Notes: a model not told the origin generated them from the letters alone. 64,000 nucleotides of DNA from Cyrtodaria siliqua (GCA_037043455.1 JAWPHD010010369.1:30382-94381), one strand, 5' to 3'. Counted from the first letter of the stretch, positions 12,275-23,455 are shown. Numbers and translations are program-made.

Positions 12275-13352
12275 TTAGGTAGGCGTCATCACAGGGTCCA
12301 CAGCCTGTCCGGTCATCGTACAATTAAAGAGGAAAGCATAGTGGCGAACTGTAAAAGGGTCCACGACCAAGCATGCAGTACGTTGCAAAATGATAGCGTC
12401 ATAACCTCTTTTGATAAACTTTTTAACAAGTTTAACAAAGATAGTATGAAAGTGATCATGACCAAGAATCTTACGAAGTTTATAAATCACATCACCATAG
12501 AAGTCAGGTTGTGATAGTCCTTGTCGCAGAAGAGTCCTTAAATTACATTTATATTTGGAAAGAAGATCAGGGTTACGATAATAAAATTTTGCAAAGGTTT
12601 TACGAAGTTTATGGTAACGGTAACCCTGATTGAGTAACTTTTTAGTTATACAAAGATTACGAATATTAAAGTCCTCAACTCGAGTACAAGCTCTAGAAAA
12701 ACGAATAAGTTGAGACAGATACACCCCATAAGAAGTTGCTCGGGGAACATCCCCATCCAAGTGGGGATAATTAACAATGTCAAAATTAAAATCATCTCTC
12801 TTGTCATAGATTTTGCTAATTATTTTACCATTTTCAATCAAGAGATCTAAATCAAGAAAAGAAGCGTTATTATCAGATATATTTTCTTTATTAAGCCGAA
12901 GTTATTTAGGATAAATATTATGAACCATAGTTGGAAAGAAAGGGTTGTCAATGTTCAGTATGTCATCCAGATACCGAGAGGTGTCATTAAAAGCTTCAAT
13001 AACATCTGCCTGGTTATCTGGTGAAAGACTCAACATGAAATCCCTTTCATAGCAAAATAAAAACAAATCTGCGACAAGTGGTGCACAGTTCGTACCCATA
13101 GGGATACCAACAATTTGTCTATAAACGGTGGTACCATACCTGACGAAAATATTATCTAATAGGAAGATGAGTGCTTCACAAACTTCATAGCAAGTCCACA
13201 TAGTATAATTGTCTATACTGCCGTTAGTGAAAAACGCTTTAATATTATTACATGCCAAAAATGTAGTATTTTCTCTAGCGAATGTTTTTTGAATAAGAGA
13301 AATTAGCTTGTCTTTAATAAGATGATGTGGTAAGGTTGTATATAGTGTAGAG
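12275..13352 (-). pseudogene. Penelope-like reverse transcriptase, inverted copy, truncated at motif A
   Basis: The minus-strand frame starts abruptly at FSTLYTTLPH, the motif A region. It continues through GIPMGTNCAPL, SRYLDDILNI (the catalytic YxDD box) and, after an in-frame TAA at 12902-12904, FLDLDLLIENGKIISKIYD and VPRATSYGVYLSQLIRF. It ends with MTGQAVDPVMTPT and a stop. The frame is the same on both sides of the TAA, so a single nonsense change splits the two pieces. Upstream of motif A the sequence switches directly into the tail repeat (13353-13489), so the N-terminal half of the RT is missing. Family knowledge suggests a Penelope-like element, and an uncharacterised related RT class cannot be excluded. 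Confidence 0.8.
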
Positions 13353-13489
13353 AAAAAAGGATAAAAATATCGGACAGGAAAAGCAGCATTCAAGGACGAC
13401 AGTCAACCACAAAACACAAAAACAAACACGCAAACAGACAAACGAAAAGACAAAAGTAATAAAAAATGCAAACGACATCACAAACACAA
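13353..13489 (-). repeat. Second copy of the terminal tail segment (direct repeat of 11772-11910)
   Basis: About 137 bp, from AAAAAAGGATAAAAATATCG to CACAAACACAAAA, repeats the segment at 11772-11910 in the same orientation, so the minus-oriented RT copy is bracketed by direct repeats. Penelope-like elements are known for such LTR-like brackets produced by tandem partial copies. This is the centre of the large inverted repeat. Confidence 0.8.
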
Positions 13490-14192
13490 AATTTTAATGA
13501 CACCTCTCGGTATCTGGATGACATACTGAACATTGACAACCCTTTCTTTCCAACTATGGTTCATAATATTTATCCTAAAGAACTTCGGCTTAATAAAAAA
13601 CCCTGATAATAACGCTTCTTTTCTTGATTTAGATCTCTCGATTGAAAATGGTAAAATAATTAGCAAAATCTATGACAAGAGAGATAATTTTAATTTTGAC
13701 ATTATTAATTATCCCCACTTGGATGGGGATGTTCCCCGAGCAACTTCTTATGGGGTGTATCTGTCTCAACTTATTCGTTTTTCAAGAGCTTGTACTCGAG
13801 TTGAGGACTTTAATATTCGTAATCTTTGTATAACTAAAAAGTTACTCAATCAGGGTTACCGTTACCATAAACTTCGTAATTTATTTTATTATCGTAACCC
13901 TGATCTTCTTTCCAAATATAAATGTAATTTAAGGACTCTTCTGCGACAAGGACTATCACAACCTGACTTCTATGGTGATGTAATTTATAAACTTCGTAAG
14001 ATTCTTGGTCATGATCACTTTCATACTATCTTTGTTAAACTTGTTAAAAAGTTTATCAAAAGAGGTTATGACCCTATCATTTTGCAACGTACTGCATGCT
14101 TGGTGGACCCTTTTGCAGTTCACCACTATGCTTTTCTCTTTAATTGTACGATGACCGGACAGGCTGTGGACCCTATGATGACGCCTACCTAA
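13490..14192 (+). pseudogene. Penelope-like reverse transcriptase C-terminal half, plus copy
   Basis: The sequence starts within the RT just before RYLDDILNIDN and shows FLDLDLSIENGKIISKIYD, VPRATSYGVYLSQLIRF, LLNQGYRYHKLRN and the C-terminal MTGQAVDPMMTPT before the stop. A frame disturbance after LRLNK (about 13590-13600) and a short deletion after YHKLRN distinguish it from the inverted copy. The inverted copy is intact at those places but carries its own stop. No endonuclease domain follows the RT. Confidence 0.8.
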
Positions 14193-14693
14193 AGCTCATT
14201 GGGACGGTGGCGTTTGATGTTTGTCCATGTTCTTTCTTGTCGTGCCCTTAATGGTGTATTCTCTTACTGCTTTGGCTTCTGCCAAATCATTGAATACCTT
14301 CATTGTGGCTTTCTAGGCTACTGTTTTTTTGTATTATATTTACACGAGCATATTTGTGTTTTACTTATATTGCCTATTGATGCTGCCTTGTTGGTTAGAG
14401 TTAAGATCATGGCGGGGATGTCTTTATTTACACTGTCCTGTTTTAATGGGATGACAGTAGGGTAAGTGTGAGGTTTGGTGCACCCTAGAACCGGTTTAAA
14501 CCCCAGTGGCATACTTTACCACTGACCGTTCCTAGGCGGTAGCCCTATTGTCAACCCTATTGTGTTTGTGATGTCGTTTGCATTTTTTATTAATTTTGCC
14601 TTTTGGTTTGTCAGTTTGTGTGTTTGTTTTTGTGTTTTGTGGTTGACTGTCGTCCTTGAATGCTGCTTTCCCTGTCCGATATGTTTAGCCTTC
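14193..14693 (+). repeat. 3' tail of the Penelope-like family, plus copy
   Basis: This is the reverse complement of 11772-12274 with few differences. It follows the plus RT copy directly and ends at about 14691, where the 39-bp minisatellite resumes. Confidence 0.85.
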
Positions 14694-14696
14694 TTT

Positions 14697-14862
14697 ACTG
14701 CGGTGACACTGTATGACACAGACTCATTCAACCATACTACGGTGACACTGTATGACAAAGGCCCATTCAGCCATACTATGGTAACACTGTATGACATAAA
14801 CCCATGCACCCATACTAATACTTTATGACATAGGCACGTTCAGCCATACTATGAAATCATTC
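14697..14862. repeat. 39-bp minisatellite, remnant right of the Penelope-like cluster
   Basis: Four units with the GTGACACTGTATGACA and CATACTA landmarks continue the array interrupted at 11497. The first units match the last units of array 1, including the CTCATTCAACC variant, as expected if the cluster was inserted into an existing array. Confidence 0.85.
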
Positions 14863-15113
14863 ATTGTTTAATTTATTTAACATCGTTTTTTCCCCTCAAA
14901 AGTGAAAACAATACGCTGTACATGACAACTGCATGACTAAAGCAAATACGATACACTTAAACACTCTTAACAGGGATCATAATGAAATGATAAACAATAT
15001 ATACTTTATTATACATGGCAAACATATCATGATAATTTATTACAATCTTTTATTTTTATTATTATTTGTATTATTATTATCATTATTATTGTTGTTATCG
15101 TTATTGCTGCTGT

Positions 15114-15218
15114 CAGACGTTAGACGGACAGTTTGCTTGACCGAAAAACTAATAATTACGAGGCGAAGCCGAGTAAATATTTGTTTTTCGGTCAAGCAAA
15201 TCGCCCGCCTAACGTCTG
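15114..15218. repeat. Inverted repeat with 36-bp arms
   Basis: Arm 15114-15149 begins CAGACGTTAGACGGACAG. Arm 15183-15218 is its reverse complement with about four mismatches, ending CCTAACGTCTG. The 33-nt loop contains GAGGCGAAGCCGAG. A related short palindrome (TCCGTCTAAC, 4-nt loop, GTTAGACGGA) lies at 17286-17309, so the same GTTAGACGGA motif flanks the Crypton-like relic on both sides. Confidence 0.8.
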
Positions 15219-15458
15219 TTAGAGACACTTTTGTAGTTAGACGAGTACGTGTATCTGACTTGTACGTCGGGTAGATCAATTGCTGTTCTTGTTTTAAAGA
15301 TATACGCGATGGATCCACTGAAAATTAGTTCTTATTAATGTTTTAAAAAAAGCAAATATATCTGACATCTTATTCAAATCCAAATACAACACACATGATA
15401 TGCACGGGAATGACATGCTGTCGCGCCAAGTGCTTTTCCTCGTGGTAGCTGGTTGTCA

Positions 15459-16218
15459 ATGTCTACAACAATTTCAGAAGACATATTTGATGTTGAGACG
15501 GATTTAATTTTGAGTGAAATGTGTATTACAAAGGACAAAGATGATTTATTTCATATGGATAATGACCTCATAATGAGTCAATTTAATATGGATGAAATGG
15601 GGAAACGGGACGACTTGGGTAATTGCGTCTTTTTGCAAATCGTTGCTGCCGATAGTTCGTGTGAAAAACATTTTACTAAAATGTCGAGTGATAATGAAGT
15701 TGAAATAATGAGAAAATCGAGAACATCTAAAAATACTCAAAAGAACACTGTGTGGGGTGTAAACGTTTGGAATGCGTAGAGGAAATGGCGCAACGACAAA
15801 GTACTTCAAGACGAAATAGCACAGAGTTACGCATATACGTTAGTGCCACCATTATCTGTAACTCTCCAGGCACACGAGCTGAACTACTGGATTTACAGAT
15901 TTATTATAGAGGTATTGGTCTATTTTTTCTGATTTTAATAATTCTCCGAACATTATAGTAAATCACCATTTTGCTAATATTTGATGTCTGTCATTATTTT
16001 TCTTCTCAGTTAATATCCAATTTAATACCTCCGTAAGGGACAATAACGCGTTAAGCGTATTATACATTGTTTACGTTTACATAAGCAAGTTTATGCTATT
16101 CACGACAAACTAAACATTGTTTCCATTTCCTTCTCCTTTTTTTTATTCATTTACTTTGTCAGTTTTTTTACGTATAACCACTTTTTTCCTAATCTTTTTC
16201 TTTTTACAATTATTGTTG

Positions 16219-16253
<35 letters not shown>

Positions 16254-17089
16254 TTTTGTCGCATGCCATTTTAACAATTCATATATTTGCAAGTATATAT
16301 AATATATAATGATAATGTTCCCTTTTGCGAATCCCGTTGAAAGTTAAATAAACAAAAGAAAAAAATGTAAAATTCAAATAATCGAGAATATTTCACTTGT
16401 AACTTGCAGATAATATGTTTACACTTTTATCTAGACTCTGCTATACTTGAATAATAAATTTGAACTTGATAAAAGTGTGTATTGATCCATACTCGGCTTA
16501 TTTCATACTCAAGGTCATGTGTGTATTGACTAATTCACATAGTTACATGTATCAAGTATGTATTTATAATTTTAGGGTAACTTTACCTAGACATGTGTAA
16601 ATATATTAAACTGTGAGTTTCATCTAAAAAATGGTTAATATTATTTACATTCTAATGTTTATCTTTTGCAAATGCAATCTCAAGGGGATTACACAAAATG
16701 GGTCATAATCCTTCAGAAATATGACCCCTTTTCGTAATCCCGTTGAACATACATTAATAAAAGGGGAAATAGAACTCAGATGATCCTGAATATTTGTACA
16801 TGCAAGTTGCAGTCTTATATGGTTACAGTTTATGTAGACAATGACATGTTTTATATTTAAACAATTACAGGTTACTATAGCAACTACATTGTTCCAAGAT
16901 GGATTCGACGAGCAACTAATTGCAGAAAGAATAGGACACAGGAGCATCACCATACTGCCATATAAAACAACGTCTTCGTCAACAAATCATTACAGCTACA
17001 TGTACATCAGAGGACACAAAGCCCCCCCTACACAATCTTCTCAAATTAATATTGACCATTGTGCTGTTAAAATACAAATAAAAATGTAA
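15459..17089 (+). pseudogene. Crypton / KIAA1958-like tyrosine-recombinase gene relic
   Basis: A first segment (15459-15911) encodes an acidic N-terminus, then NTVWGVNVWNA, an in-frame TAG at 15777-15779, and in the same frame WRNDKVLQDEIAQSYAYTL and AHELNYWIYRFI. It ends at a possible splice donor, GAG|GTATTG. A second segment (from 16871, after the possible acceptor AATTACAG) encodes TLFQDGFDEQLIAERIGHRS. This matches the C-terminal signature of the DUF3504/Crypton-derived tyrosine-recombinase family, in which the GHRS histidine is one of the conserved active-site residues. The central catalytic part expected between them is not visible in 15912-16870, and the usual Tyr context is degraded. 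AATAAA occurs near the end. It is either a domesticated-family gene copy that decayed or a dead Crypton element. Confidence 0.68.
16221..16250. repeat. GT dinucleotide microsatellite
   Basis: Uninterrupted GT units occur in the intron-like gap of the Crypton-like relic. The surrounding 15930-16860 shows no coding similarity. Confidence 0.9.
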
Positions 17090-17367
17090 AAAATACATGG
17101 CTTTAATTTATTTAACCTTTAAAACAATTGAAACACTGCCTTTATATCGACGTGTGTAAGACTGTTATGAAACACACGGGGATATAGTGTCAAGTCTTCA
17201 TTTGTGTGTTCTTAGCCCGAGGATTGATATGCACGTGAGCGTGTCTCTCGTGCGTCTACTTAAAGATTTCGTGCGCTCAAAAGTATCCGTCTAACAACCG
17301 TTAGACGGACACTTATTGAATAGCTTTGTGGGGGTTCCGGCGTACAATTATTGTTCATTATTCATTG

Positions 17368-17402
<35 letters not shown>

Positions 17403-17486
17403 CATACTTAGAGACAGTATATACAACTTTTGAAATAGTACCGATGTACAAATAACAGTAATACTATTAATAAATATAATAGTAAT

Positions 17487-17928
17487 AAATACTGAAAAGG
17501 TGATCCCACGGAAGCAACAAACACAAACAAGAGAGAAAAGTCGCAAACTCGGTTTTATTGAGTCTGTTCATGAGAGGTAATTATAAGATGCAACACCTCT
17601 CACGCCTCCTAGCACCGGCGTAAGCGATTTTCTACTTTAAAGCAACACAGAATGGGTTTGTTGGTCCCAAAAGACCAGTAAATAATAACACTACTGATTT
17701 GAAGTCGGGGCTACCTTTTACGGCCACCAAACAGCAATAAACAAACGCTAGTGTGAATGTCAATAAATACTGAAAAGGTGATCCCTTGGAAGCAACAAAC
17801 ACAAACAAGAGAGAAAAGTAGCAGACTCGGTTTTATTGAGTCTGTTCATGAGAGGTAATTATAAGATGCAACACCTCTCACGCCTCCTAGCACTGGCTTT
17901 AGCGATATTCTACTTTAAAGCAACAGAC
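17487..17928 (+). repeat. SINE-like family S, tandem dimer (one full and one partial unit)
   Basis: Unit 1 (17487-17765) and unit 2 (17766-17928) share the landmarks GGTGATCCC, CTCGGTTTTATTGAGTCTGT, CACCTCTCACGCCTCCTAGC and CTACTTTAAAGCAAC. Other copies lie at 26346-26610, 38925-39085 and 49537-50028 (again a dimer). The dimer is followed directly by a Penelope tail fragment (17930-18080). The core is shared with the shorter family at 23456, 41226, 48029 and 53028. No pol III promoter was confidently identified, so SINE is an inference from size, dispersion and the insertion at 49537. Confidence 0.65.
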
Positions 17929-17929
17929 A

Positions 17930-18080
17930 GAACAATAAAAGCAGCATTCAGGGATGACAGTCGACCACAAACACACACAGAAACAAAAAACGACTATAAA
18001 CATGATAAAGATGAATAAAAGGCAAGAAAATACATCACAAACACAAAAGGGTTGACAATAGGTCTGCGCCTTGGAACTGT
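17930..18080 (-). repeat. Penelope-like tail fragment
   Basis: On the minus strand this matches the tail landmarks GGTTGACTGTCGTCC-like and GTTTGTGATGT, and it breaks off at the AGGGCGGT-like position. It is truncated at its 5' side. Confidence 0.7.
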
Positions 18081-19099
18081 CAGTGACCTCAAATATATTT
18101 GAAAATAGCCTTCAAATGAGCATGATGCTTGTAGAAATAAAAAAAAACTTTCGTAGAGCCGTTTGATGCTCCCCTAGGTAAATACCGTCGTACACATCAG
18201 AGAGGGAACATGTAGCTCTGTGTGTTATTATGTTACGATATGAGTCATTTTCGTATGTCATATGGTCAAAGGCTTTAACATGCTGTTGCCTACCAATTTA
18301 AAGGGACTGTAGGAGATTTGGAAGAATAATGGGTGTCAGTTCAAATACTAGTAAACACATCATAATGTGTTTCAGTGGCATGATCAATGTACATATGCAC
18401 TAAAGTAGGCCTCCTGGAAGAACGCCAAGTACCTGCTCATAACATAATCAATTTAATTATTGTCAATGAAACAGTTTGGTCGGGAAAACTCGACGACTCC
18501 GTTAGTTTCGGTTGCATACATCATTCCTATTAATTCATATTATGTTTTATGGCTCAAATGAATTTTTGTTTCGTGATCTAACTACACATTTGTAAATTAA
18601 TAATATGTACACTTGCTAACAGTATAAACCACATTTGAAATATTATTTATGAGTTAACAACATACAAACAACGAGTAGTCGTGTTGTTTGAAGTGCAAAT
18701 TTGATTGTTTAATAAGCAATTAATTCTTTGTTTGGTAGTTAATGAAAATATTAACATTCTTTACTCTGCGTAACTTGATTATAAATACGAAGTTTAACTA
18801 TTTCACAACTGTTATTTTTTTCACAAACTCAATACAAATACAATTTTTTCAAAATGTTTAAACATACTTAAATGGCAACACAAGTAGCTGATAAAACATA
18901 AACCTCATGTAAAATTGAGGATAATTATAGTAGTAGTACATAATTATTCTCGATTTTACATGAGGAATGTATACTCGGAAGGCAAGTGTTGATATTGTTA
19001 ATTATAAATGATCAACATTTTAACCTTGAAATCAACAGATAACCAAATATTGAAATATTGCTACTATTATTAGTATTGTTATTATTAATATTATTAAAA
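18081..19099. other. AT-rich stretch without a recognised gene
   Basis: Apart from the hairpin at 18903-18965 nothing is recognised. No coding signal was found on either strand. Confidence 0.55.
18903..18965. repeat. Hairpin with 26-bp arms and 11-nt loop
   Basis: Arm 18903-18928 (CCTCATGTAAAATTGAGG...) pairs with arm 18940-18965 (...CGATTTTACATGAGG) with two mismatches, and the loop is AGTAGTAGTAC. The right arm and the following 120 bp recur at about 21707-21860, so the hairpin edge marks one end of a dispersed repeat. Confidence 0.8.
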
Positions 19100-19189
19100 C
19101 ACAATTTACATTGATCATTCCAGCAAATGTAGCAAGAAGCAGTCTATGACAAATATTAAACACCTGTTTAAAGATCTGCCAAAATATCA

Positions 19190-20300
19190 TTCAACTGGAG
19201 CAATATGCGCTACTAAAGTTCATACTGATGCTTCCTACAAGTTTCATAAAGATCGAATCGAAAATGTAAATTGAGATAAGCGGAAACCTTTTACATTTGA
19301 AAACGTTCAAAGCCCCGTAACTCCCTCAAAACTCATTCAACCGAAACGCCTTGGTAATATGCGATACTAGACATCATATTGATACTTCCTACCAAGTTTC
19401 ATGATCATCCGATGAAAAAATGTAGACGGATTTGAGCGGAAACACATTATACTTGAACAACCTTCAAGTCCCGTAAACCGCCAAAATAATTCAACAAATC
19501 TGAATCTGAAAAGGTTACAGTCTTGGTGTCGACTCATAGGGTATACTGTTACCGTCAAATTTGCATTAAATCATCTAATGTCCTCCCCCATCCCCTCCCC
19601 CCATACCCCTCCCCCCGGCGTAATTGTTTATTGTTTTTACTGCGCGTATATAAAGAATTAATTAGCTATCAATGAGGCGCTCATTTGATTTGAAATCACA
19701 TTTTCGCATACAAAAAGCAAACCATAGTTGTATATGTTGTACTACTTAATATATACGTTTAACCTCGCATAAACTTACTATTACAAACAATTACGTAGAT
19801 CTATATGTATCTACGGTGGTTCGTTTGGATATCTCGCAATCTCGAGATTCTGCCCTGTACACGAAAGGGCAAAATATATACATATTTCAATGAACTACTT
19901 TGTGCTCATAGAATGTATAGCATGGGCAATATGAACATAAATGTCCCGTTAACATATCATATTAGGTTATATTGGAACAGCCACCTCAGAGTTAAATGAG
20001 ATGAAGGATGAACACCCAAAATGTGCTTCTAGAAATCATACTGATACCTTTTACTATTTTTCATGAAAATCGGATGAAAAATGTAGGAGGAGTTGAGCGG
20101 AAGCTGTATATAGTTGATAAACTTCACCGTCCCTCAACTTGGTCAAACCCCGTTCAAACGGAACGCAATGACAACAAGTGCTACTATACACCATGATACT
20201 GATACTTCATACCAAGTTTCAAGAGCATCGGAAGAACAGGAGGAGTTGTGCGGACAAAAAAGCGTGACAGACGGACATGACGTTAACTACACGCTTTAAT
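19190..20300. repeat. Degenerate repeat units with TTTCATGA / GAGCGGAAA motif
   Basis: Four partial units (about 19200-19300, 19330-19450, 20000-20110, 20190-20290) share the order TGATACTTCCTACCAAGTTTC, then a GATG-AAAATGTAG block, then TTGAGCGGAA. The last ends with AAAAGCGTGACAGACGGACATGACG. A neighbouring motif, GTGTCGACTCATAGGGT, occurs at 19528 and again at 20796. These are old, diverged copies of a dispersed non-coding repeat. The stretch 19600-20000 holds a C-rich run and a copy of the 23900-type block but no gene. Confidence 0.6.
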
Positions 20301-21700
20301 TATTATATATTAAAATAGATGAGCAATTTATCACGTTGAATGTCCAATAATTTCTAGTTGCTATTTTACTAGCGTCTAAATTAAATTGTTTTGCAGTTGA
20401 GCAACTTTGTAAAATACAAAGCTGTGCGGTTATTTTACTTTTATGTTTAAATATACTATTGTTTCACCAAAAAATGTTTTGAAAAACAAGACTCTTCGCA
20501 CGATTTTAAATAAAAGATATAACTCGAGAGTTTTTATAAAGACGTTAACATTATTTAATTTTATATAAAAAACGGATCTCCGCTAAAGATTTTAACCCAT
20601 GTAACTATCTTAATTATTCAAATGTTGCATTTTTTTCATTTTCTACACGAAATGTATCACATACCCGTGATAATCAAGGCTCTATGTTACCTACCATAGA
20701 GTCATGCAGCCTTTGCATTTAATTATAGATCGTGACCCGGAAAGATCACATCCGCACTTTCCTGGCGAGGTTTCTGAAGAGGTTACAGACTTTGTGTCGA
20801 CTCATAGGGTTTAACGTTACCGTCAAATGTGCAATAAATCATCCAATGTCCCCAGGCGTTAATTGAAACTGCTAAATGTATTATATTCAACTTACACACC
20901 GACAAAACATGTTATGCGATTTGTTGAGCCAAACTTTACCATAAATAAACCTTTTTGCCCTACCGCTACCCGTTTTATGAACAAGAACATTTTTCACGTG
21001 ACACACCGTTAACGTACATGTTCACACATTTGATGTATTAACCTTATCCTGTTTAACATGTTTGGATAGATAGTGAATTGTTTTTATGTTTCGTGTGATG
21101 TTTTGACAAAGATCGTTTATGTATTTGTTACTTGTTTGCCCTTCAACGTCTCGCACTACATGTTCAACGTTGGTGTTTTAGACACGGGATAGCATACTAT
21201 GGTAGACTTGGGGGACTTTTGACTTCCTTTCTACTTACTTTATTACTTATATTTTTTTTTACTTCTCACTTTATTGTTGTTAATTTAGTTACCTAGACGT
21301 AATCAAGTTGTAAATCGAGAAGTAAAAAGTCTCTCTAGTGTTTTCGTCTTAGACCGATCCCTAGGCATATGTATTCATTTCTTTTGTAAAACATTGAGGA
21401 GGTCATGCAGTATGTCAGAAAGAGGGACTATAGGAGAATAACAATTTCAGAAAGTAGAGAAATTATGAATAACGCATGTGTAAAGAGGAAAACCTAGACA
21501 TATCCGTCACCCGACAACAATTTATATACATACAGCATGCATCGAGGAATAAAAATACTAGTGTTAACACAAATAGATACAGAACATAGTTCAAGGCAGA
21601 AGCGGCAGATCATGAAGTAAACATAACGAGACCTTAAAAAATCCTTGCTTTGTGTTACTCAGTTTTTGTAACTCGAAACGCAGTTTTTTACTCGCTACTC
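20301..21700. other. AT-rich stretch without a recognised gene
   Basis: The only repeat recognised is the short block near 20785-20860 that matches 19510-19580. No coding, RNA or mobile-element feature could be supported. Confidence 0.5.
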
Positions 21701-22061
21701 GACAAAAATATATCCTCGATTTTACAGGAGCAATATATACTGTGAAGGCTAGTGGTAACATTGTTAATTTTAAGTTATATAAACATGTTAACCATTTAAA
21801 TCAACAAGTAACCAAATATCGGAAAACCCAATTACGCAGTATGGCTACTATTATATCGTTTTACAATACACCCTAGTTACAGTGACCTCATCAATAGTTG
21901 TTGTGCAGTTACACTTGTTGGCGGAGTTTTCGTCTGATTTATCATTACATCGATGATCGAAATGATCGAAATTGAAAGATTTAGTTCTACTTCATCATAA
22001 TTTTTATGTGATACATTTATTCGGAACTTTACTTTAAACTGATGAACTCAAGAAACCAAAT

Positions 22062-22232
22062 TGGAATCCCACTGGGAGCACGACTTGTAAGTGAAATGTC
22101 GATTCGTACATATGGCGGGTATTTACAGTACTGGTTCTACCCAGGAAAAGGGGGTGGTCTGCCTCCGCCAAAAAACAATCGACCGTCATATATAACCTTA
22201 CATGTGTTGTAAATGACGTAAAACACCACAAA
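22062..22232 (+). repeat. SINE-like element V, copy 1
   Basis: The block runs from GAATCCCACTGGGAGCACGA through CCAGGAAAAGGGGGTGGTCT to AATGACGTAAAACACCAC followed by an A/C-rich tail. A second copy is at about 23600-23768, and the head (GGTTCGAATCCCACTGGGAG, resembling a pol III B box) recurs at 22451-22470 and 23390-23410. The CGTAAAACACC-type ending resembles known molluscan SINE tails. The copy at 22380-22500 joins pieces in the opposite order, suggesting recombination or nested insertion. Confidence 0.6.
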
Positions 22233-22379
22233 AACAAATCAAGAAACCAAATAAAAGTTGCAGCATATATAAATTGTCATGCACATATACTCCATCCTCT
22301 GCAGCGTATTCGGTATCAGAACAATGAGTTTGTTGTTTGTTTGAATGGTGTTTAACATAATCTTTAGCACATTTTAGCA

Positions 22380-22500
22380 TATATGACGGTCGATTGTTTT
22401 GTGGTGGAGAAAAACCACCCCATTTTTCCTGGGAAGACTCTCACCACTGCAGGTTCGAATCCCACTGGGAGCTCAACTTGTGAGAAATTGTCGATTTTTA
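22380..22500. repeat. SINE-like element V, rearranged copy
   Basis: An inverted piece (GACGGTCGATTGTTTTGTGG, reverse complement of copy 1 near 22175) is followed by a plus-oriented B-box-like GGTTCGAATCCC and CACTGGGAGC. It ends in AACTTGTGAGAAA. It is non-coding. Confidence 0.5.
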
Positions 22501-23455
22501 TAGATGGCGAACAAAACATGCCATATACATTCTATACTTTCACGGATGTAATGTGTAATTGTTTATAGTAAGATGCCTATTCCCAAACCACCTGCAAAAT
22601 AAACTTAAAAATAATTAGCTGAACCGGGAGCTTGTTCGATTTGATTTACATGACACATTACTGAGATTGAACGTATAAAGTGTCATTTACGTTAATATCA
22701 GTGATATGTTATCAGGTTATAGGAACTTCTATTTTACTGAGTGCATTATTAAGTGATATCGTTCCAGACATAATAAGATAAACCAAGTGCATATATATAC
22801 CTTCTCCTCGAAATACTAAACGTTACTCAAATGATTTGGTGTTATTAACTGTTTTTTGACCCAGCTAAAATAAGTTTAGGTCAGAAAAGTCATATAAGCA
22901 TTTTTACTAAAAACAACGTATTTCTCTTTTTTATTTCTATTAATGGACAGAGCAGAATATAACTTTATTTACATCTTAGGCATACATACGTGCAGTCTAC
23001 AGAAAACGACAATCTCTTTCGGACTGCCTTCAATACCATTCAAGTATAATTATTTATCATTTAAAATGAAATCGATTCACATGATAAATAATGTATGCAC
23101 TACCTCGTATAAAATTACAAAATTATCGTCATCTCAAACACACGCTCATAACTTATATAGTAACGTATTGTCCAATGCATGAACTGGGCCATAGCCAATA
23201 TCTCGTTTAAATTGCATGTATCTATAGAATTAGCTATTAGTGAGGCGCTCGTTTTTGCAATCCTATATTTTCATACAAATAAGGAAACCATAGTTATATG
23301 TTTTGTATTGCTTTTATATTTTAAACACTGCACAAACGAATGCAAACCATAATGTACATGGATCTAAGGTGACTCTCTCACCATGGTGGGTTCGAATTTC
23401 ACTGGGAGCGCGACTTCGGGATGGTTAAAATGTTATGCTGTTGATTTTATGAATA

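Larger units (their letters stand above)
11498..14696. mobile_element. Rearranged Penelope-like retroelement cluster inside the 39-bp array
   Basis: Left to right there are five pieces. The first is a plus-strand N-terminal fragment (about 11530-11766). The second is a minus-strand copy covering the RT from motif A to the 3' tail (13352 down to 11772). The third is a second minus-oriented copy of the terminal tail segment (13353-13489). The fourth and fifth are a plus-strand RT copy from the YLDD motif (13490-14192) and its tail (14193-14693). Segments 11772-12994 and 13490-14691 are inverted copies of each other. The same minisatellite flanks both sides, so the cluster interrupts one array. 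Tandem and inverted partial copies are characteristic of Penelope-like elements. Assignment to that group rests on the RT motif pattern only, and no GIY-YIG domain is seen. Confidence 0.75.
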
